64,000 nt of DNA, from contig NZ_CP059973.1 in NCBI RefSeq assembly GCF_009193295.2, positions 1,550,001 to 1,614,000 on the forward strand, in the 5' to 3' direction. The position numbers and the translations under genes were made by a program. The notes under the pieces are model-generated. The model saw nothing but the letters and a program-made list of their open reading frames with translations, was not told the origin of the DNA and did no database searches. The DNA is from Bacteroides luhongzhouii. GTDB taxonomy: Bacteria; Bacteroidota; Bacteroidia; Bacteroidales; Bacteroidaceae. Shown one piece after another: positions 52,040 to 60,890 of this stretch. The first letter of the stretch is position 1; each line of letters starts with the position of its first letter.

Positions 52040-53119
52040 ATGATGGAAAAAGAGATACAACGAAAGAAAAAGGTACTGATAGATCTTACAAATTATGGTA
52101 GTCTAACAGCTGGTTTCGGACAGATTGCGGCCAACTATGCGGCCGCTTTTTCGTCTATGTCGGTAGAGGATCTTCATTTTGTATATTTGTTGAGACAGAA
52201 ATATATGCAGGAATTTGGTCCGAATGTGACCTCTGTTCCGGTACGTCGTATCAATAAATTTTTCCCTTTTACTCTTCCTAAAGTAGATGTATGGCATGCG
52301 GTGAATCAGCAGCGGAAGTTGTTGCGTATTGCCGGTGGTACAAAGTTTATCTTTACTATACATGACTTCAATTTCTTAACGGAGAAAAAGCCCTGGAAGG
52401 CTAAAATGTATCTTCGCCGGATGCAGAATAAAGTCAATAAGGCCGCCGTAGTCACAACGATTTCTCATTATGTAGCAGATGTCATTCGCCAACATATAGA
52501 TTTGAAGGGAAAAGAGATTCGAGTCATCTATAATGGGGTGGAGAGGATCGATATGTTGGAAGGAACCCAACCCTCTTTCGCAACGGGACGTCCCTTCTTT
52601 TTTACGATTGGACAAATCCGTAGAAAAAAGAATTTCCATCTTCTGGTTGACGTAATGCGCCATTTCCCGGAATATGATTTATATATTTGTGGGGATGCCC
52701 ATTTCGCTTATGCTGAAGAAGTGCGTAGCTTGATTCGTGAGAAGCAAGTCACTAATGTGTTTTTGACAGATGTAATCACTCAAAGTGAAAAGATATGGTT
52801 GTATCGGAACTGTGAGGCGTTCCTGTTTCCTAGTGAAGGAGAAGGCTTTGGACTTCCTGTGGTGGAAGCTATGCAGTTTGGAAAGGCTGTATTTGCTGCT
52901 AATCGCACTAGTTTACCGGAAGTTTGTAATGGACATGCCATCATGTGGGAACATTTGGATGCAGAATCTATGGTGCAAAGTATCCGGGAACATTTGCCTG
53001 ATTTCTATAAAGATGAAGAACGCTTGACCAGAATGAAAGAACATGCGGCTTCATTCAGTTATGAGAAGCATATACAAGCTTATCTTGATTTATATCGCGA
53101 GTTAGCTCAGTTGCGTTAA
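52040..53119 (+). CDS. GT4-family glycosyltransferase
   Basis: A 359-residue GT-B glycosyltransferase of family GT4. It begins at ATG 52040; the immediately following ATG is equally possible. The C-terminal donor-binding signature PSEGEGFGLPVVEAMQFGKA (about 265-284) has the retaining-type E-x7-E pair. FTIGQIRRKKNFHLLVD near 190 marks the linker strand. It is transcribed with the GT9 gene 57 bp upstream, and its 3' end overlaps by 18 bp the end of the convergent second GT9 gene. Donor and acceptor unknown. Confidence 0.92.
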   Translation: MMEKEIQRKKKVLIDLTNYGSLTAGFGQIAANYAAAFSSMSVEDLHFVYLLRQKYMQEFGPNVTSVPVRRINKFFPFTLPKVDVWHAVNQQRKLLRIAGGTKFIFTIHDFNFLTEKKPWKAKMYLRRMQNKVNKAAVVTTISHYVADVIRQHIDLKGKEIRVIYNGVERIDMLEGTQPSFATGRPFFFTIGQIRRKKNFHLLVDVMRHFPEYDLYICGDAHFAYAEEVRSLIREKQVTNVFLTDVITQSEKIWLYRNCEAFLFPSEGEGFGLPVVEAMQFGKAVFAANRTSLPEVCNGHAIMWEHLDAESMVQSIREHLPDFYKDEERLTRMKEHAASFSYEKHIQAYLDLYRELAQLR

Positions 53120-54160
53120 TGTCGAAATTAATTGCTCGTATACCTTTTCTGGAGTGATTAATGCAAAACGTTCCTCATAAGTTAATGTCGCTTGTTGTTC
53201 CGGCGGAAGAATGTCGTCGGGACTAATTCCTCGGGCAAGTACGGAATTTACAGGTAACCACATTGATTTGGAAGCGCTTGGTGAATAAATAGCGAATGAA
53301 GGGATTTCGAGGGCTTGCGCAATGTGCCGGGCTCCTCCTTCGTTTCCGAAATAAAATGAGCAGTTGGCGCAAAGTGCGGCTAGCTGTCGTAATGAAGAGG
53401 CTTGTATGTCGATCTTGATGCGTTCCGGACATCCCAATTCCTTGTAGATATTTCTTGCATCTTCTTCTTCATACCCCGGTGCATAGTTGAAGATCATTTG
53501 TATGTCCTTGTATTCTTCCAATATTCTTTTAAGTGTGGCTATCATGAACTCCGTATTCCATTTTTTATGGAGGAGCTTAGTGGTGACTCCTATTAGGAAT
53601 ACAGGGCGCGCGAAATCTATCCCCTCCTTTTCCATATAATATCGAAAGTCTTTTTTCTCCTGGTCAGTGAGGTATAACCTGAATTCTTTTGTATATTGAA
53701 TAGGCTTGATTTTCTCTAATGGCGCTGCAAGCAATAGGTTGCGTTCTACCATATCAATTGTCAGACTATTGCTGTAAGTGTCTGCTCGATAATTTAATAG
53801 GGAACGTGTATATCCCTTGATGCGCCCTATCCGGAAAGGAGTTTTTAATGAAAAAAGAGAGAAAAAAAGAGTCCGGATCGTAGAGCGCATATCGATGATG
53901 ACATCGTATTTGTTTTGGTGCGTCACTTGCCATACTTTTTTTATGTAAGCAGTGAATGGTTTATTCTCATTCTTGTCAAATGTAATAACCTTATCTATGT
54001 CCGGATGACCCTCATAGAGCGATGCTATATTTTTATTAAGCACAAAATGTATTTCTGCATCGGGAAAACTTTTTTTCAGTGTACTGCACAATGCAACAGC
54101 TAGAATAGAGTCTCCTATTTGTCTAAATCGAATAATCAGAATTTTTTTGATTGGTTTCAT
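53102..54160 (-). CDS. Second GT9 heptosyltransferase-like glycosyltransferase
   Basis: A 352-residue GT9 enzyme. The N-terminus KKILIIRFRQIGDSILAVAL matches the family; conserved downstream are IGVTTKLLHKKWN near 190 and FGNEGGARHIAQALEIPSFA near 270-290, the nucleotide-sugar site. It is only modestly similar to the other GT9 gene (50951), so the pair likely adds different core residues. It is a single-gene minus-strand unit set among oppositely oriented glycan genes. Confidence 0.92.
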   Translation of the reverse strand: MKPIKKILIIRFRQIGDSILAVALCSTLKKSFPDAEIHFVLNKNIASLYEGHPDIDKVITFDKNENKPFTAYIKKVWQVTHQNKYDVIIDMRSTIRTLFFSLFSLKTPFRIGRIKGYTRSLLNYRADTYSNSLTIDMVERNLLLAAPLEKIKPIQYTKEFRLYLTDQEKKDFRYYMEKEGIDFARPVFLIGVTTKLLHKKWNTEFMIATLKRILEEYKDIQMIFNYAPGYEEEDARNIYKELGCPERIKIDIQASSLRQLAALCANCSFYFGNEGGARHIAQALEIPSFAIYSPSASKSMWLPVNSVLARGISPDDILPPEQQATLTYEERFALITPEKVYEQLISTLTQLS

Positions 54161-54189
54161 GCTTAACTTCTTTATGCTTTTTTATCGTG

Positions 54190-54197
54190 CAAACATA
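54190..54197 (-). promoter_or_regulatory. -7 box of the second GT9 gene
   Basis: The minus-strand TATGTTTG matches TAnnTTTG, 29 bp upstream of the ATG at 54160. No firm -33 element was found. Confidence 0.5.
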
Positions 54198-54347
54198 GCT
54201 AAAAAAAAGCATTTATGTCTAAATATAAATGAAAAGAAAAAAGAAAAAACGGCTAAAGTTGTTCGCAACAGTACTTATATGTATAGAGAGTTAGCCAATC
54301 TTTGTGAGAAAAGAAAAAAATATAGTCGGAATATGCCTTAATTTCTT

Positions 54348-54355
54348 TATCTTTG
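54348..54355 (+). promoter_or_regulatory. -7 box of the LPS kinase-like gene
   Basis: TATCTTTG matches TAnnTTTG, 37 bp upstream of the ATG at 54393. An unusual Shine-Dalgarno-like AGGAGAG occurs at about 54382-54388, rare in this genome. Confidence 0.5.
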
Positions 54356-54392
54356 CTCCATCTTTGTAATTAGTATTATATAGGAGAGTGTA

Positions 54393-55304
54393 ATGAGAGT
54401 GATTGTAAATCCCAAGTACGCGCATCTGCAGAAGGAGATAGAAGAAATTCCAAGGTCCTTCCAGGAAAAAGGAGATGTGGTGTACGATGGGCGTAATGTT
54501 TTAAAACGAATTGGCTTGGGCAGTACTGATGTTGTGGTGAAGAGCTTTAAGAAGCCTCACATCATCAATCGTGTTGTATATTCGTTTTTCCGGCAATCAA
54601 AAGCAGAGCGTTCCTATATTTACTCTATGGAAATTCAACAACATGGCTTTGACACTCCGGAGCCAGTTGCTATGATCGAACAATTCCAGAGTGGCCTTCT
54701 TTCACATAGCTATTACATTTGTTGTTATGATGGTGGCGAAACAGTTCGTTCCCTGATGGATGGGAAAGTGGAAGGAAACGAAGATAAACTTTCTGCTTTT
54801 GCACGCTACACAGTTGCTTTGCATCAGGCAGGTATCCTGCATTTGGACTATTCTCCCGGCAATATATTGATCCATCAGAATGATGCGGATGAATATAGTT
54901 TTTCTCTGGTTGACGTGAACCGCATGCAGTTGTTGTCAGATATTGATTGTGATACTGTATGCCGTAATATGTGTCGTTTATGCATCTCTCGTGAAGTGCT
55001 GACTTATATAATGACAGAATATGCTTCTTTGAGGGGATGGGATATCAAATCTACTGTTAGTCTGGCTCTTCGTTACAGCGATCAGTTCTTTACTCATTAT
55101 ATTTATCGTCGTGCGGCGCGAAAAGAAAAAGAAAAGCATATCGTATCCTTGATTTTATTCTTTCGTTTGTACCGTTCTGTGCGTAAGTTTTTTTCCTGGG
55201 AACCGCATATTTCACGTTTCTTATTGAAAAAAGAAAAGCACATTTATGATACATACCTGTGCAAGTATGACTATTGTGACTTGCTTTCTGCTGATTATCA
55301 ATGA
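54393..55304 (+). CDS. WaaP/Kdo-kinase-like lipopolysaccharide kinase
   Basis: A 303-residue protein with the small eukaryotic-like kinase fold of the LPS kinase family (WaaP, KdkA, InaA). Lys50 in DVVVKSFKK is the ATP-anchoring lysine, HLDYSPGNIL (His150, Asp152, Asn157) is the catalytic loop, and Asp174 in SLVDVNR is the metal-binding Asp. It likely phosphorylates Kdo or a core heptose of the LOS. The gene is followed directly by the stop codon of the convergent FkbM methyltransferase gene, with 0 bp between them. No transmembrane segment is seen, consistent with a cytoplasmic site of action. Confidence 0.88.
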   Translation: MRVIVNPKYAHLQKEIEEIPRSFQEKGDVVYDGRNVLKRIGLGSTDVVVKSFKKPHIINRVVYSFFRQSKAERSYIYSMEIQQHGFDTPEPVAMIEQFQSGLLSHSYYICCYDGGETVRSLMDGKVEGNEDKLSAFARYTVALHQAGILHLDYSPGNILIHQNDADEYSFSLVDVNRMQLLSDIDCDTVCRNMCRLCISREVLTYIMTEYASLRGWDIKSTVSLALRYSDQFFTHYIYRRAARKEKEKHIVSLILFFRLYRSVRKFFSWEPHISRFLLKKEKHIYDTYLCKYDYCDLLSADYQ

Positions 55305-56117
55305 TTAGCTTTTACTTCCGCGCATGACTACGCTGCGGATTTTATGCCTGAAAAACCCTTTTTGATTTGTATATGTGCAGTTATGCTTATCCAAAAATGC
55401 AGAAATGACTGCTTCGTCATCATGTAGATGGTATGTGCAAATTGCAAAATCCAACTTTCGGCAATTCTGAAATAAGTTCTTGCATCCGGCCAATGCATGC
55501 CGTTCAGCTCCTTCGATATCCATTTTTAGAAATAGATGCTCCTCCGTTTGATTGTTGAAGAAGTCATCCAGAGTTTGTTCTCTCGAAGAATTATGGTCGC
55601 TTACATATTTTTGGACAATCGTAACTTTATTTTGCCATGGTTCAAAAGTAGCTCTGATGGCCTCCAGCCATTGTTCGTCCTGCTCAAACAAGTAGACATG
55701 TTTAGCTTCTTCGATGATTTCCAATGAAGAATATCCTTCAGCGCAACCGACATCCACAAATACCTTTCCTGTCACTTCTTTAACGCTGTTGAAGTAATGG
55801 TGAGGTGAGCGTCTGTCTTGTTCCATGCTCAAAGCCCTGTAATATTTTTGAATTTTCTTGGCCGGAGTGCTCTTTCTGAAATAGAGCCGTTTCTCTTCTT
55901 TTTGAACATAGTATAAACCTTTCTTCTCGTCTTTTTGTACGTCAACGGGCATATTGGCATATTCATCTTTGAATTCATACAGGTGTCTTGAATATCCATG
56001 CTCTTTAATATATTCATAGTATTTCAGATAAGGAGAGCTAGGCTTATATCCTTTCATGAAATAATATGGGAGAGTGCCATATATAAATTTCTTTATTGTA
56101 TGTTTAAGTACGTTCAT
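55305..56117 (-). CDS. FkbM-family methyltransferase
   Basis: A 270-residue SAM-dependent methyltransferase. The SAM-binding motif is KVFVDVGCAEGYSSLEI near 115-130, followed by the acidic residue of VYLFEQDEQW. MDIEGAERHALAG near 205 is the FkbM hallmark. FkbM enzymes O-methylate sugars or other hydroxyls, so it may methylate an LOS residue. Its ATG overlaps the stop of the upstream GT4 gene by 4 bp (ATGA), which indicates translational coupling. The first about 60 residues are not part of the methyltransferase fold and are of unknown role. Confidence 0.88.
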   Translation of the reverse strand: MNVLKHTIKKFIYGTLPYYFMKGYKPSSPYLKYYEYIKEHGYSRHLYEFKDEYANMPVDVQKDEKKGLYYVQKEEKRLYFRKSTPAKKIQKYYRALSMEQDRRSPHHYFNSVKEVTGKVFVDVGCAEGYSSLEIIEEAKHVYLFEQDEQWLEAIRATFEPWQNKVTIVQKYVSDHNSSREQTLDDFFNNQTEEHLFLKMDIEGAERHALAGCKNLFQNCRKLDFAICTYHLHDDEAVISAFLDKHNCTYTNQKGFFRHKIRSVVMRGSKS

Positions 56118-57247
56118 CTCATTAGTTTTTTGTAGATGTTTAAGATCTCTTCCGCTTGCTTTTCTTCAGAGAATCTTTTGGCAAATGTTTGCCCCTTTTC
56201 AATCATCTCCTGCTTTCTCTCAGGGTCAGAGTATATCTGTTTGAAAGCATTGGCCATTCCTTTGATATCATCGGGATGTATATAGATCGAGTCGGGACCT
56301 CCGGCTTCTTCCAGGCAAGAACCTGTTGCGGCTACTACCGGAATTCCGGAGTATAAAGCTTCTATTATGGGGATGCCAAAGCCTTCAAAGCGTGAAGGAT
56401 ATACAAAAATTTCAGCTAGCTGATAAAAAGTCGGCAGATCATCAAAAGGAACATTGCTGATGATGTGCACTCTTTCTTCCAGCTTGTTCTCCTTAATAAA
56501 ACGTTCAATCTTATCAGTGTATTCTGTACGGCGTCCTACAATGACAAGGTGGATTTGTTCAGGAAGCATTGTCAGTGCTTGTACTGCCGAAAGGGCATTT
56601 TTTCGTTCTTCAATACTTCCTACGTTGAGGATATAGTGTTCCGGTAGCTGATACTTAGCTCGAACTTCTCTTTTTTTCTCTTCTGTTACAGAGTGCGTGA
56701 ATGAAGTATCACATCCCTGATAAACAACCTCTATCTTATCGGCTGGGATTCCGAAAAACTCAATAATATCACGTTTGGTACATTCGCTGATAGCAATGAT
56801 TCTATCTGCATTTTCGCAGGCTTTGCGGAATTTGTATGTATATATATTCCTGTCGATCAGATGGTAGTATTGTGGGTATCGTAGAAATATCAGATCGTGG
56901 ATCGTTACGATACTTTTTACCTCACTTTTATGGATATTCAGGGGTAATTCATTGCTAAGTCCGTGAAAAATATCAATTCTTTCTTTTTCCAATTGGCGGG
57001 TGACTCCCAACACTCGCCATAATGAACTTAACTTTTTCCAGAAAGAAGTAGTGGGATAAGAAAGCTGTAGTTGCCGATATTGCTTCGTTAATTTGTTCAG
57101 CCTTTTATTTTCCCGTTTCTTGGGGGCATACAATACATATTCATTCTCCGGATAGAATTGGCATAGAATATCCACTATATAGCGGCTATAATTGCCCAAA
57201 CCGGTGAAATTTTGTACTGCACGTTTTCCGTCAAAACCTATTCTCAT
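56114..57247 (-). CDS. GT4-family glycosyltransferase (mannosyltransferase-like)
   Basis: A 377-residue GT4 enzyme. MRIGFDGKRAVQNFTGLGNY with the GLGNYSRYI loop is typical of cytoplasmic GT-B transferases with mannose or related donors. The donor site is PSRFEGFGIPIIEALYSGIP near 285-304, followed by SCLEEAGG. It is translationally coupled to the FkbM methyltransferase downstream and lies 29 bp after the LicD gene, in the minus-strand operon that runs from 60695 down to 55305. Sugar donor unproven. Confidence 0.91.
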   Translation of the reverse strand: MRIGFDGKRAVQNFTGLGNYSRYIVDILCQFYPENEYVLYAPKKRENKRLNKLTKQYRQLQLSYPTTSFWKKLSSLWRVLGVTRQLEKERIDIFHGLSNELPLNIHKSEVKSIVTIHDLIFLRYPQYYHLIDRNIYTYKFRKACENADRIIAISECTKRDIIEFFGIPADKIEVVYQGCDTSFTHSVTEEKKREVRAKYQLPEHYILNVGSIEERKNALSAVQALTMLPEQIHLVIVGRRTEYTDKIERFIKENKLEERVHIISNVPFDDLPTFYQLAEIFVYPSRFEGFGIPIIEALYSGIPVVAATGSCLEEAGGPDSIYIHPDDIKGMANAFKQIYSDPERKQEMIEKGQTFAKRFSEEKQAEEILNIYKKLMR

Positions 57248-57276
57248 TTCTACTTCTTGCCTTTATGTGATTATAG

Positions 57277-58089
57277 TTAGACTTCAAATTCCCGATAAGG
57301 TTTATTCAGGTCTAAATAATGGAAATTGTGCTGTCTTTGTCCACTTTGTTTAGGTATGGTCATGTAATCTCCGTATTTCTGTGACAGATAGACATCGTAT
57401 TTCTGTACTCCCCATACTTCTTCATTTTCAAATAAGATTGGAGTAGGGGTACCCAGAATATCTTTAGACATGATTCCTTTCATACCGTCATCATAATCAC
57501 AGACCAATGTGGATTGGTCGAAATCATACTTTTTCATTACTTTCCTGATACTTTCCTGTGCTCCGGTAAGGGTGAAAAGCTTTCTGCATAATAGCGGTAT
57601 CCATGAACTGGGGCCTTTTCCATGCTTGTATGGATCGCGATGAATCAGATAAAGTACACGTTTGTAGAATTCGTATTTTGCAAAATGCATTCTTTGCGCC
57701 ATGCGGCTTTCCGGAACCCCGTCAAGTGGAAATATATCAATATATACACCTCCCAAATATTTAAGATGCATACGCTCAATTAGAGTTGTGTCAGCATCCT
57801 GTACTTTTGCGAATGGAAGAGGATATTCCTTGTCGTTTTCAGCACATACAGCTTCGTATGGTTTCGGCAACCATTCTTTGGCATTAGCCATTAATAAATC
57901 ATAATCGGCTCTTGGCATACCGATATCCAGATCATCATCCCAGGGGATAAATCCTTTGTGGCGGACGGCTCCCAGCATGGTGCCTGCCATGATGTAATAT
58001 CGCAGATTATGTTCTTTGCAAACTTTGTCAACAGCTAATAAATTCTTTAATATGCGAAGCTGTAGAGGGCGGATATCGTAATTTGCCAT
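57277..58089 (-). CDS. LicD-family phosphotransferase
   Basis: A 270-residue LicD/fukutin-type nucleotidyltransferase-fold enzyme. The signature MAGTMLGAVRHKGFIPWDDD (about 34-53) and LDIGMPRADYD carry the catalytic aspartates. LicD proteins transfer phosphocholine or similar groups from a CDP-activated donor to a glycan. The LicC-like cytidylyltransferase gene ends 17 bp upstream, followed by the PLP enzyme, so the three probably make and attach one decoration. Choline itself is not implied, because no choline kinase or transporter is visible. Confidence 0.9.
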   Translation of the reverse strand: MANYDIRPLQLRILKNLLAVDKVCKEHNLRYYIMAGTMLGAVRHKGFIPWDDDLDIGMPRADYDLLMANAKEWLPKPYEAVCAENDKEYPLPFAKVQDADTTLIERMHLKYLGGVYIDIFPLDGVPESRMAQRMHFAKYEFYKRVLYLIHRDPYKHGKGPSSWIPLLCRKLFTLTGAQESIRKVMKKYDFDQSTLVCDYDDGMKGIMSKDILGTPTPILFENEEVWGVQKYDVYLSQKYGDYMTIPKQSGQRQHNFHYLDLNKPYREFEV

Positions 58090-58106
58090 TTTTATCTGAT
58101 TTTTGA

Positions 58107-58838
58107 TTAATAAAGACTGGCTGGAATCAGCTTTTGTGCTTGTTGAAAGTCCTCTACAGTGTCCAGTTCGGCCGAGAAGAACTCGGTGGTGTCCATGACG
58201 TAAAAACTATATCCTTGCGGAATCAGTCGTTCAAAAGCCCGTTCGTAGAATATATTGTCCAGTCCTTCGGTAGTAATCATAATTTCCAGTTCACGGAATA
58301 GAGCTTTGGTGTATTCTGCTGACATCTTTTCGATACCGATAGACTCTCCGATAGCATCGGATATAGAACAAACTTTGCTGATTTCAACAACCTTTTGTGC
58401 ATCGTCTACGATGACTTTTATTTCTTCCGCTCCGAGCTCATGCCGGTTCAGTGCCAATATGTCGGCCTTGTCCGAGTGAAGCAGTTTCTCTACAATTTGA
58501 GGATCAAAAACAATGTCGCTGTCTAATAACAATATTTCTTCCCCGTCTGTATACGGTCGGGTAAGCCATAATGAATAGATATTGTTGGTTGATTCATATC
58601 TGTCATTATAGATGAAAGTAATATTTTGGACTGGATAACGTGTCTGCAGAAAATCAACGATTTGTTGCTGGCGATACCCCGTGACGATAATGAATTCGTC
58701 GAATCCATTTTGTATCAGAGCATCAAAAGCCCTTTCCAGTAGACATCGTTCTCCTATCTTGAGGAGGCATTTGGGCGTTGTATCGGTCAGCGGGCGTAAG
58801 CGTGAGGCTATTCCTGCGGCTAATATTACTGCTTTCAT
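58107..58838 (-). CDS. LicC-like nucleotidyltransferase (probable CTP:phospho-amino-alcohol cytidylyltransferase)
   Basis: A 243-residue member of the sugar-phosphate nucleotidyltransferase fold. The NTP loop is AAGIASRLRPLTDTTPKCLL (about 7-26), the metal-binding Asp pair lies in LLLDSDIVFD (Asp106, Asp108), and YESTNNIYSLWL (about 81-92) resembles the product site of LicC-type phosphocholine cytidylyltransferases. Next to LicD this points to formation of a CDP-linked phospho-amino-alcohol rather than a sugar nucleotide. The ATG overlaps the stop of the PLP enzyme gene by 4 bp, so the two are co-translated. A hexose-1-phosphate role cannot be fully excluded. Confidence 0.85.
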   Translation of the reverse strand: MKAVILAAGIASRLRPLTDTTPKCLLKIGERCLLERAFDALIQNGFDEFIIVTGYRQQQIVDFLQTRYPVQNITFIYNDRYESTNNIYSLWLTRPYTDGEEILLLDSDIVFDPQIVEKLLHSDKADILALNRHELGAEEIKVIVDDAQKVVEISKVCSISDAIGESIGIEKMSAEYTKALFRELEIMITTEGLDNIFYERAFERLIPQGYSFYVMDTTEFFSAELDTVEDFQQAQKLIPASLY

Positions 58839-59884
58839 TTGGATGCGATTTCTTTAATTGTATCTATAACAATCCGGTTCTGCTCTGGGCGTCCCAATGT
58901 GATACGCAAATGAGTGTTGATATCCGGTTCATTCATAAACTTCACTTTATAGCTCTGTTCTGCAAAAGCCTTTTGCAAAGCCTCTTTTAACTCTATCGGG
59001 TATTTGATTAAGATAAAATTGGCCACTGATTCATATACTTTGAACCCGGGCAATACACCAATTTCTGTCTCGTAACGCTTTCGATCTTCGTTCATTAGTT
59101 TTGCAATGTTCCGGTAGTGTGTATCCGATTTAAGAGCTGCAATAGCAATATCTTCGGATATTCGGTTGTATCCCAAATACTTATTACTGTATTTACTGAA
59201 TTTTTCCAGTTCTTTACTCATAAATCCGAATCCCATGCGTAGGCCTGGTAATCCATAAAACTTGGATAAAGTACGGGAAATAATCAAATTCGGATATTTG
59301 TTGACCAAGCGTTTGATATAACTCGTATCAGTTGAAACAAAAGAAGCGTATGCCTCGTCTATCAGTACCACTGTTTGGCTGGGTACCTCTGCAAGCAGTT
59401 CATCCAGTTCTTCCGGAGTTAAACCGTTACCGGTAGGGTTATTGGGAGAAGCCAGTAAAAGAATCTTCGGATTCTCTTTCTGAATCATATCTTTCAGTGT
59501 CTCAAAGTCATATTTAAAGGTGTTGCCGTCTTCGTAAAGAGGATATTGCAGAGTATGACCATTCACCTCATCTGCTATTGATTTATAATACCACCATGAG
59601 AACTTGGGAATCAACATCGTTTTGTTTCCATCTTCTTGAGTCAGGAAGTAATGAACAGCTTGCTTCAGAATATCTTCTCCACCGTATCCTAACAAGACTT
59701 GAGTTTCATCTATATCATATAGCTCGGATAAGAAAACGGATAATATACTTTTCTTTCCTTCATCATAAATGCGGGTATAAAAACAAAGTTTATTTATATC
59801 GAAGCTTTTTAAAGCCTCTACCACTTCTTTTGATGGGCTGTAGTTAAATTCGTTTCGATCTAAAAAGTTCAAATTCTTTTCCAT
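58835..59884 (-). CDS. CobD/HisC-like PLP enzyme, possible O-phospho-amino-acid decarboxylase
   Basis: A 349-residue fold-type I PLP enzyme of the histidinol-phosphate aminotransferase group. It has LDRNEFNYSPSKEVVEAL at the N-terminus, ASPNNPTGNGL near 145, IDEAYASF near 175 and the PLP lysine Lys208 in SRTLSKFYGLPGLRMGFG. The KFY..PGLR version of the lysine loop resembles CobD (L-threonine-O-3-phosphate decarboxylase) more than classical HisC. No his genes are near. With the co-translated cytidylyltransferase and LicD it may produce ethanolamine phosphate or aminopropanol phosphate from a phospho-amino acid. The activity (decarboxylase or aminotransferase) is inference. Confidence 0.8.
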   Translation of the reverse strand: MEKNLNFLDRNEFNYSPSKEVVEALKSFDINKLCFYTRIYDEGKKSILSVFLSELYDIDETQVLLGYGGEDILKQAVHYFLTQEDGNKTMLIPKFSWWYYKSIADEVNGHTLQYPLYEDGNTFKYDFETLKDMIQKENPKILLLASPNNPTGNGLTPEELDELLAEVPSQTVVLIDEAYASFVSTDTSYIKRLVNKYPNLIISRTLSKFYGLPGLRMGFGFMSKELEKFSKYSNKYLGYNRISEDIAIAALKSDTHYRNIAKLMNEDRKRYETEIGVLPGFKVYESVANFILIKYPIELKEALQKAFAEQSYKVKFMNEPDINTHLRITLGRPEQNRIVIDTIKEIASK

Positions 59885-59885
59885 A

Positions 59886-60695
59886 TTAGTTTTGTATGAT
59901 TCCTTTATCGCACCAGGTTAGTTTCCTGACTTTTGTTTCGTTCAAAATACTGCGGTTGTTGTATAGATTATCTGTTCCGTGTAGTTCATGATGAAGATGG
60001 AACACAATTCCCGCAAATTTGATGGTACGCTTGCGTACACCGTTATTGATGAGGCGGCATACTAATTCATGATCTTCACTTCCCCATCCGGTTATAGCTT
60101 CATTGTACCCATTGACCTTTAACAAATCCTCTTTCCAGAAAGCCATATTGCATCCTCTCGAGTAAGAAACATCCCATTGACGATAATGTTGAAGTAGCGG
60201 ACTCAACCAAGGTAAATGTACTCCGTTGATTGTGTTTTTAGTACCTTTGTCGTGAATGGAAATGATGCAGTTTTTTTCTGCTAACATTTTTCTTGTTAAG
60301 CCTTCCCGGATTAATACACGGCTACCGGTTACGAAGCTACCTTTTTGGGCAAAACGTACATGATCTTTGACGAAATCTTTGTGTAAGACGATATCTCCGT
60401 CAATTTGTATAATATATTCTTTAGATGCTTTCGCAATAGCTTTGTTGCGGATGGAGGCCAGTCTGAAGCCTAAATCCTCATGCCAAACATGAATAATGGG
60501 AACTTCGGAGGAAGCTGCCAATTGATGAATTAGTTCTCTTGTGTCTTCTTTGGAACCATCATCTGCAATGATAATTTCACCAGGAAGGAGAGATTGACGT
60601 AGCACGCTTTTAACGCATAATTCTAATGCGTCGCTTCTATTATAGGTGGATATAATTAGCGATGTACTTATGTTGCTCGCCATGGGTTTATTCAT
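59886..60695 (-). CDS. GT2-family glycosyltransferase with galactosyltransferase-like C-terminus
   Basis: A 269-residue GT-A enzyme. TSLIISTYNRSDALELCVKS near the N-terminus and the DGD motif in IIQIDGDIVLHKDF near 100 are GT2 features. GWGSEDHELVCRLINNGV near 215-232 is the C-terminal galactosyltransferase-type motif (chondroitin synthase/GT27-like). Met5 (60683) is an alternative start. It is the first gene of the minus-strand operon 60695 to 55305 and has its own promoter at 60748-60778. Confidence 0.9.
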   Translation of the reverse strand: MNKPMASNISTSLIISTYNRSDALELCVKSVLRQSLLPGEIIIADDGSKEDTRELIHQLAASSEVPIIHVWHEDLGFRLASIRNKAIAKASKEYIIQIDGDIVLHKDFVKDHVRFAQKGSFVTGSRVLIREGLTRKMLAEKNCIISIHDKGTKNTINGVHLPWLSPLLQHYRQWDVSYSRGCNMAFWKEDLLKVNGYNEAITGWGSEDHELVCRLINNGVRKRTIKFAGIVFHLHHELHGTDNLYNNRSILNETKVRKLTWCDKGIIQN

Positions 60696-60747
60696 ATAAT
60701 TATTACTAAGTTAGTTAAATAGTTAAGGGGCTTGCATTAAAATTCTA

Positions 60748-60778
60748 CAAATGTATACATTTTATTTGGTTGTGACAA
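60748..60778 (-). promoter_or_regulatory. Promoter of the minus-strand LOS operon (60695 to 55305)
   Basis: On the minus strand TTG (60778-60776), a 20-bp spacer and TACATTTG (60755-60748) match the Bacteroides consensus. It lies 53 bp upstream of the GT2 gene. Confidence 0.65.
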
Positions 60779-60839
60779 GCGTTGAGGGCTTTTTTGCTAA
60801 ACATTAGAGGGTTAGCGTCTTTTTTAAGAATAATATCTG

Positions 60840-60847
60840 TATCTTTG
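60840..60847 (+). promoter_or_regulatory. -7 box of the plus-strand GT2/WbsX operon
   Basis: TATCTTTG matches TAnnTTTG, 43 bp upstream of the GT2 ATG at 60891. No good -33 TTG lies at 19-21 bp. Confidence 0.5.
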
Positions 60848-60890
60848 CTATCAGTTTGTTATAATAACTAAGATAAATAGTGTATTTGTA

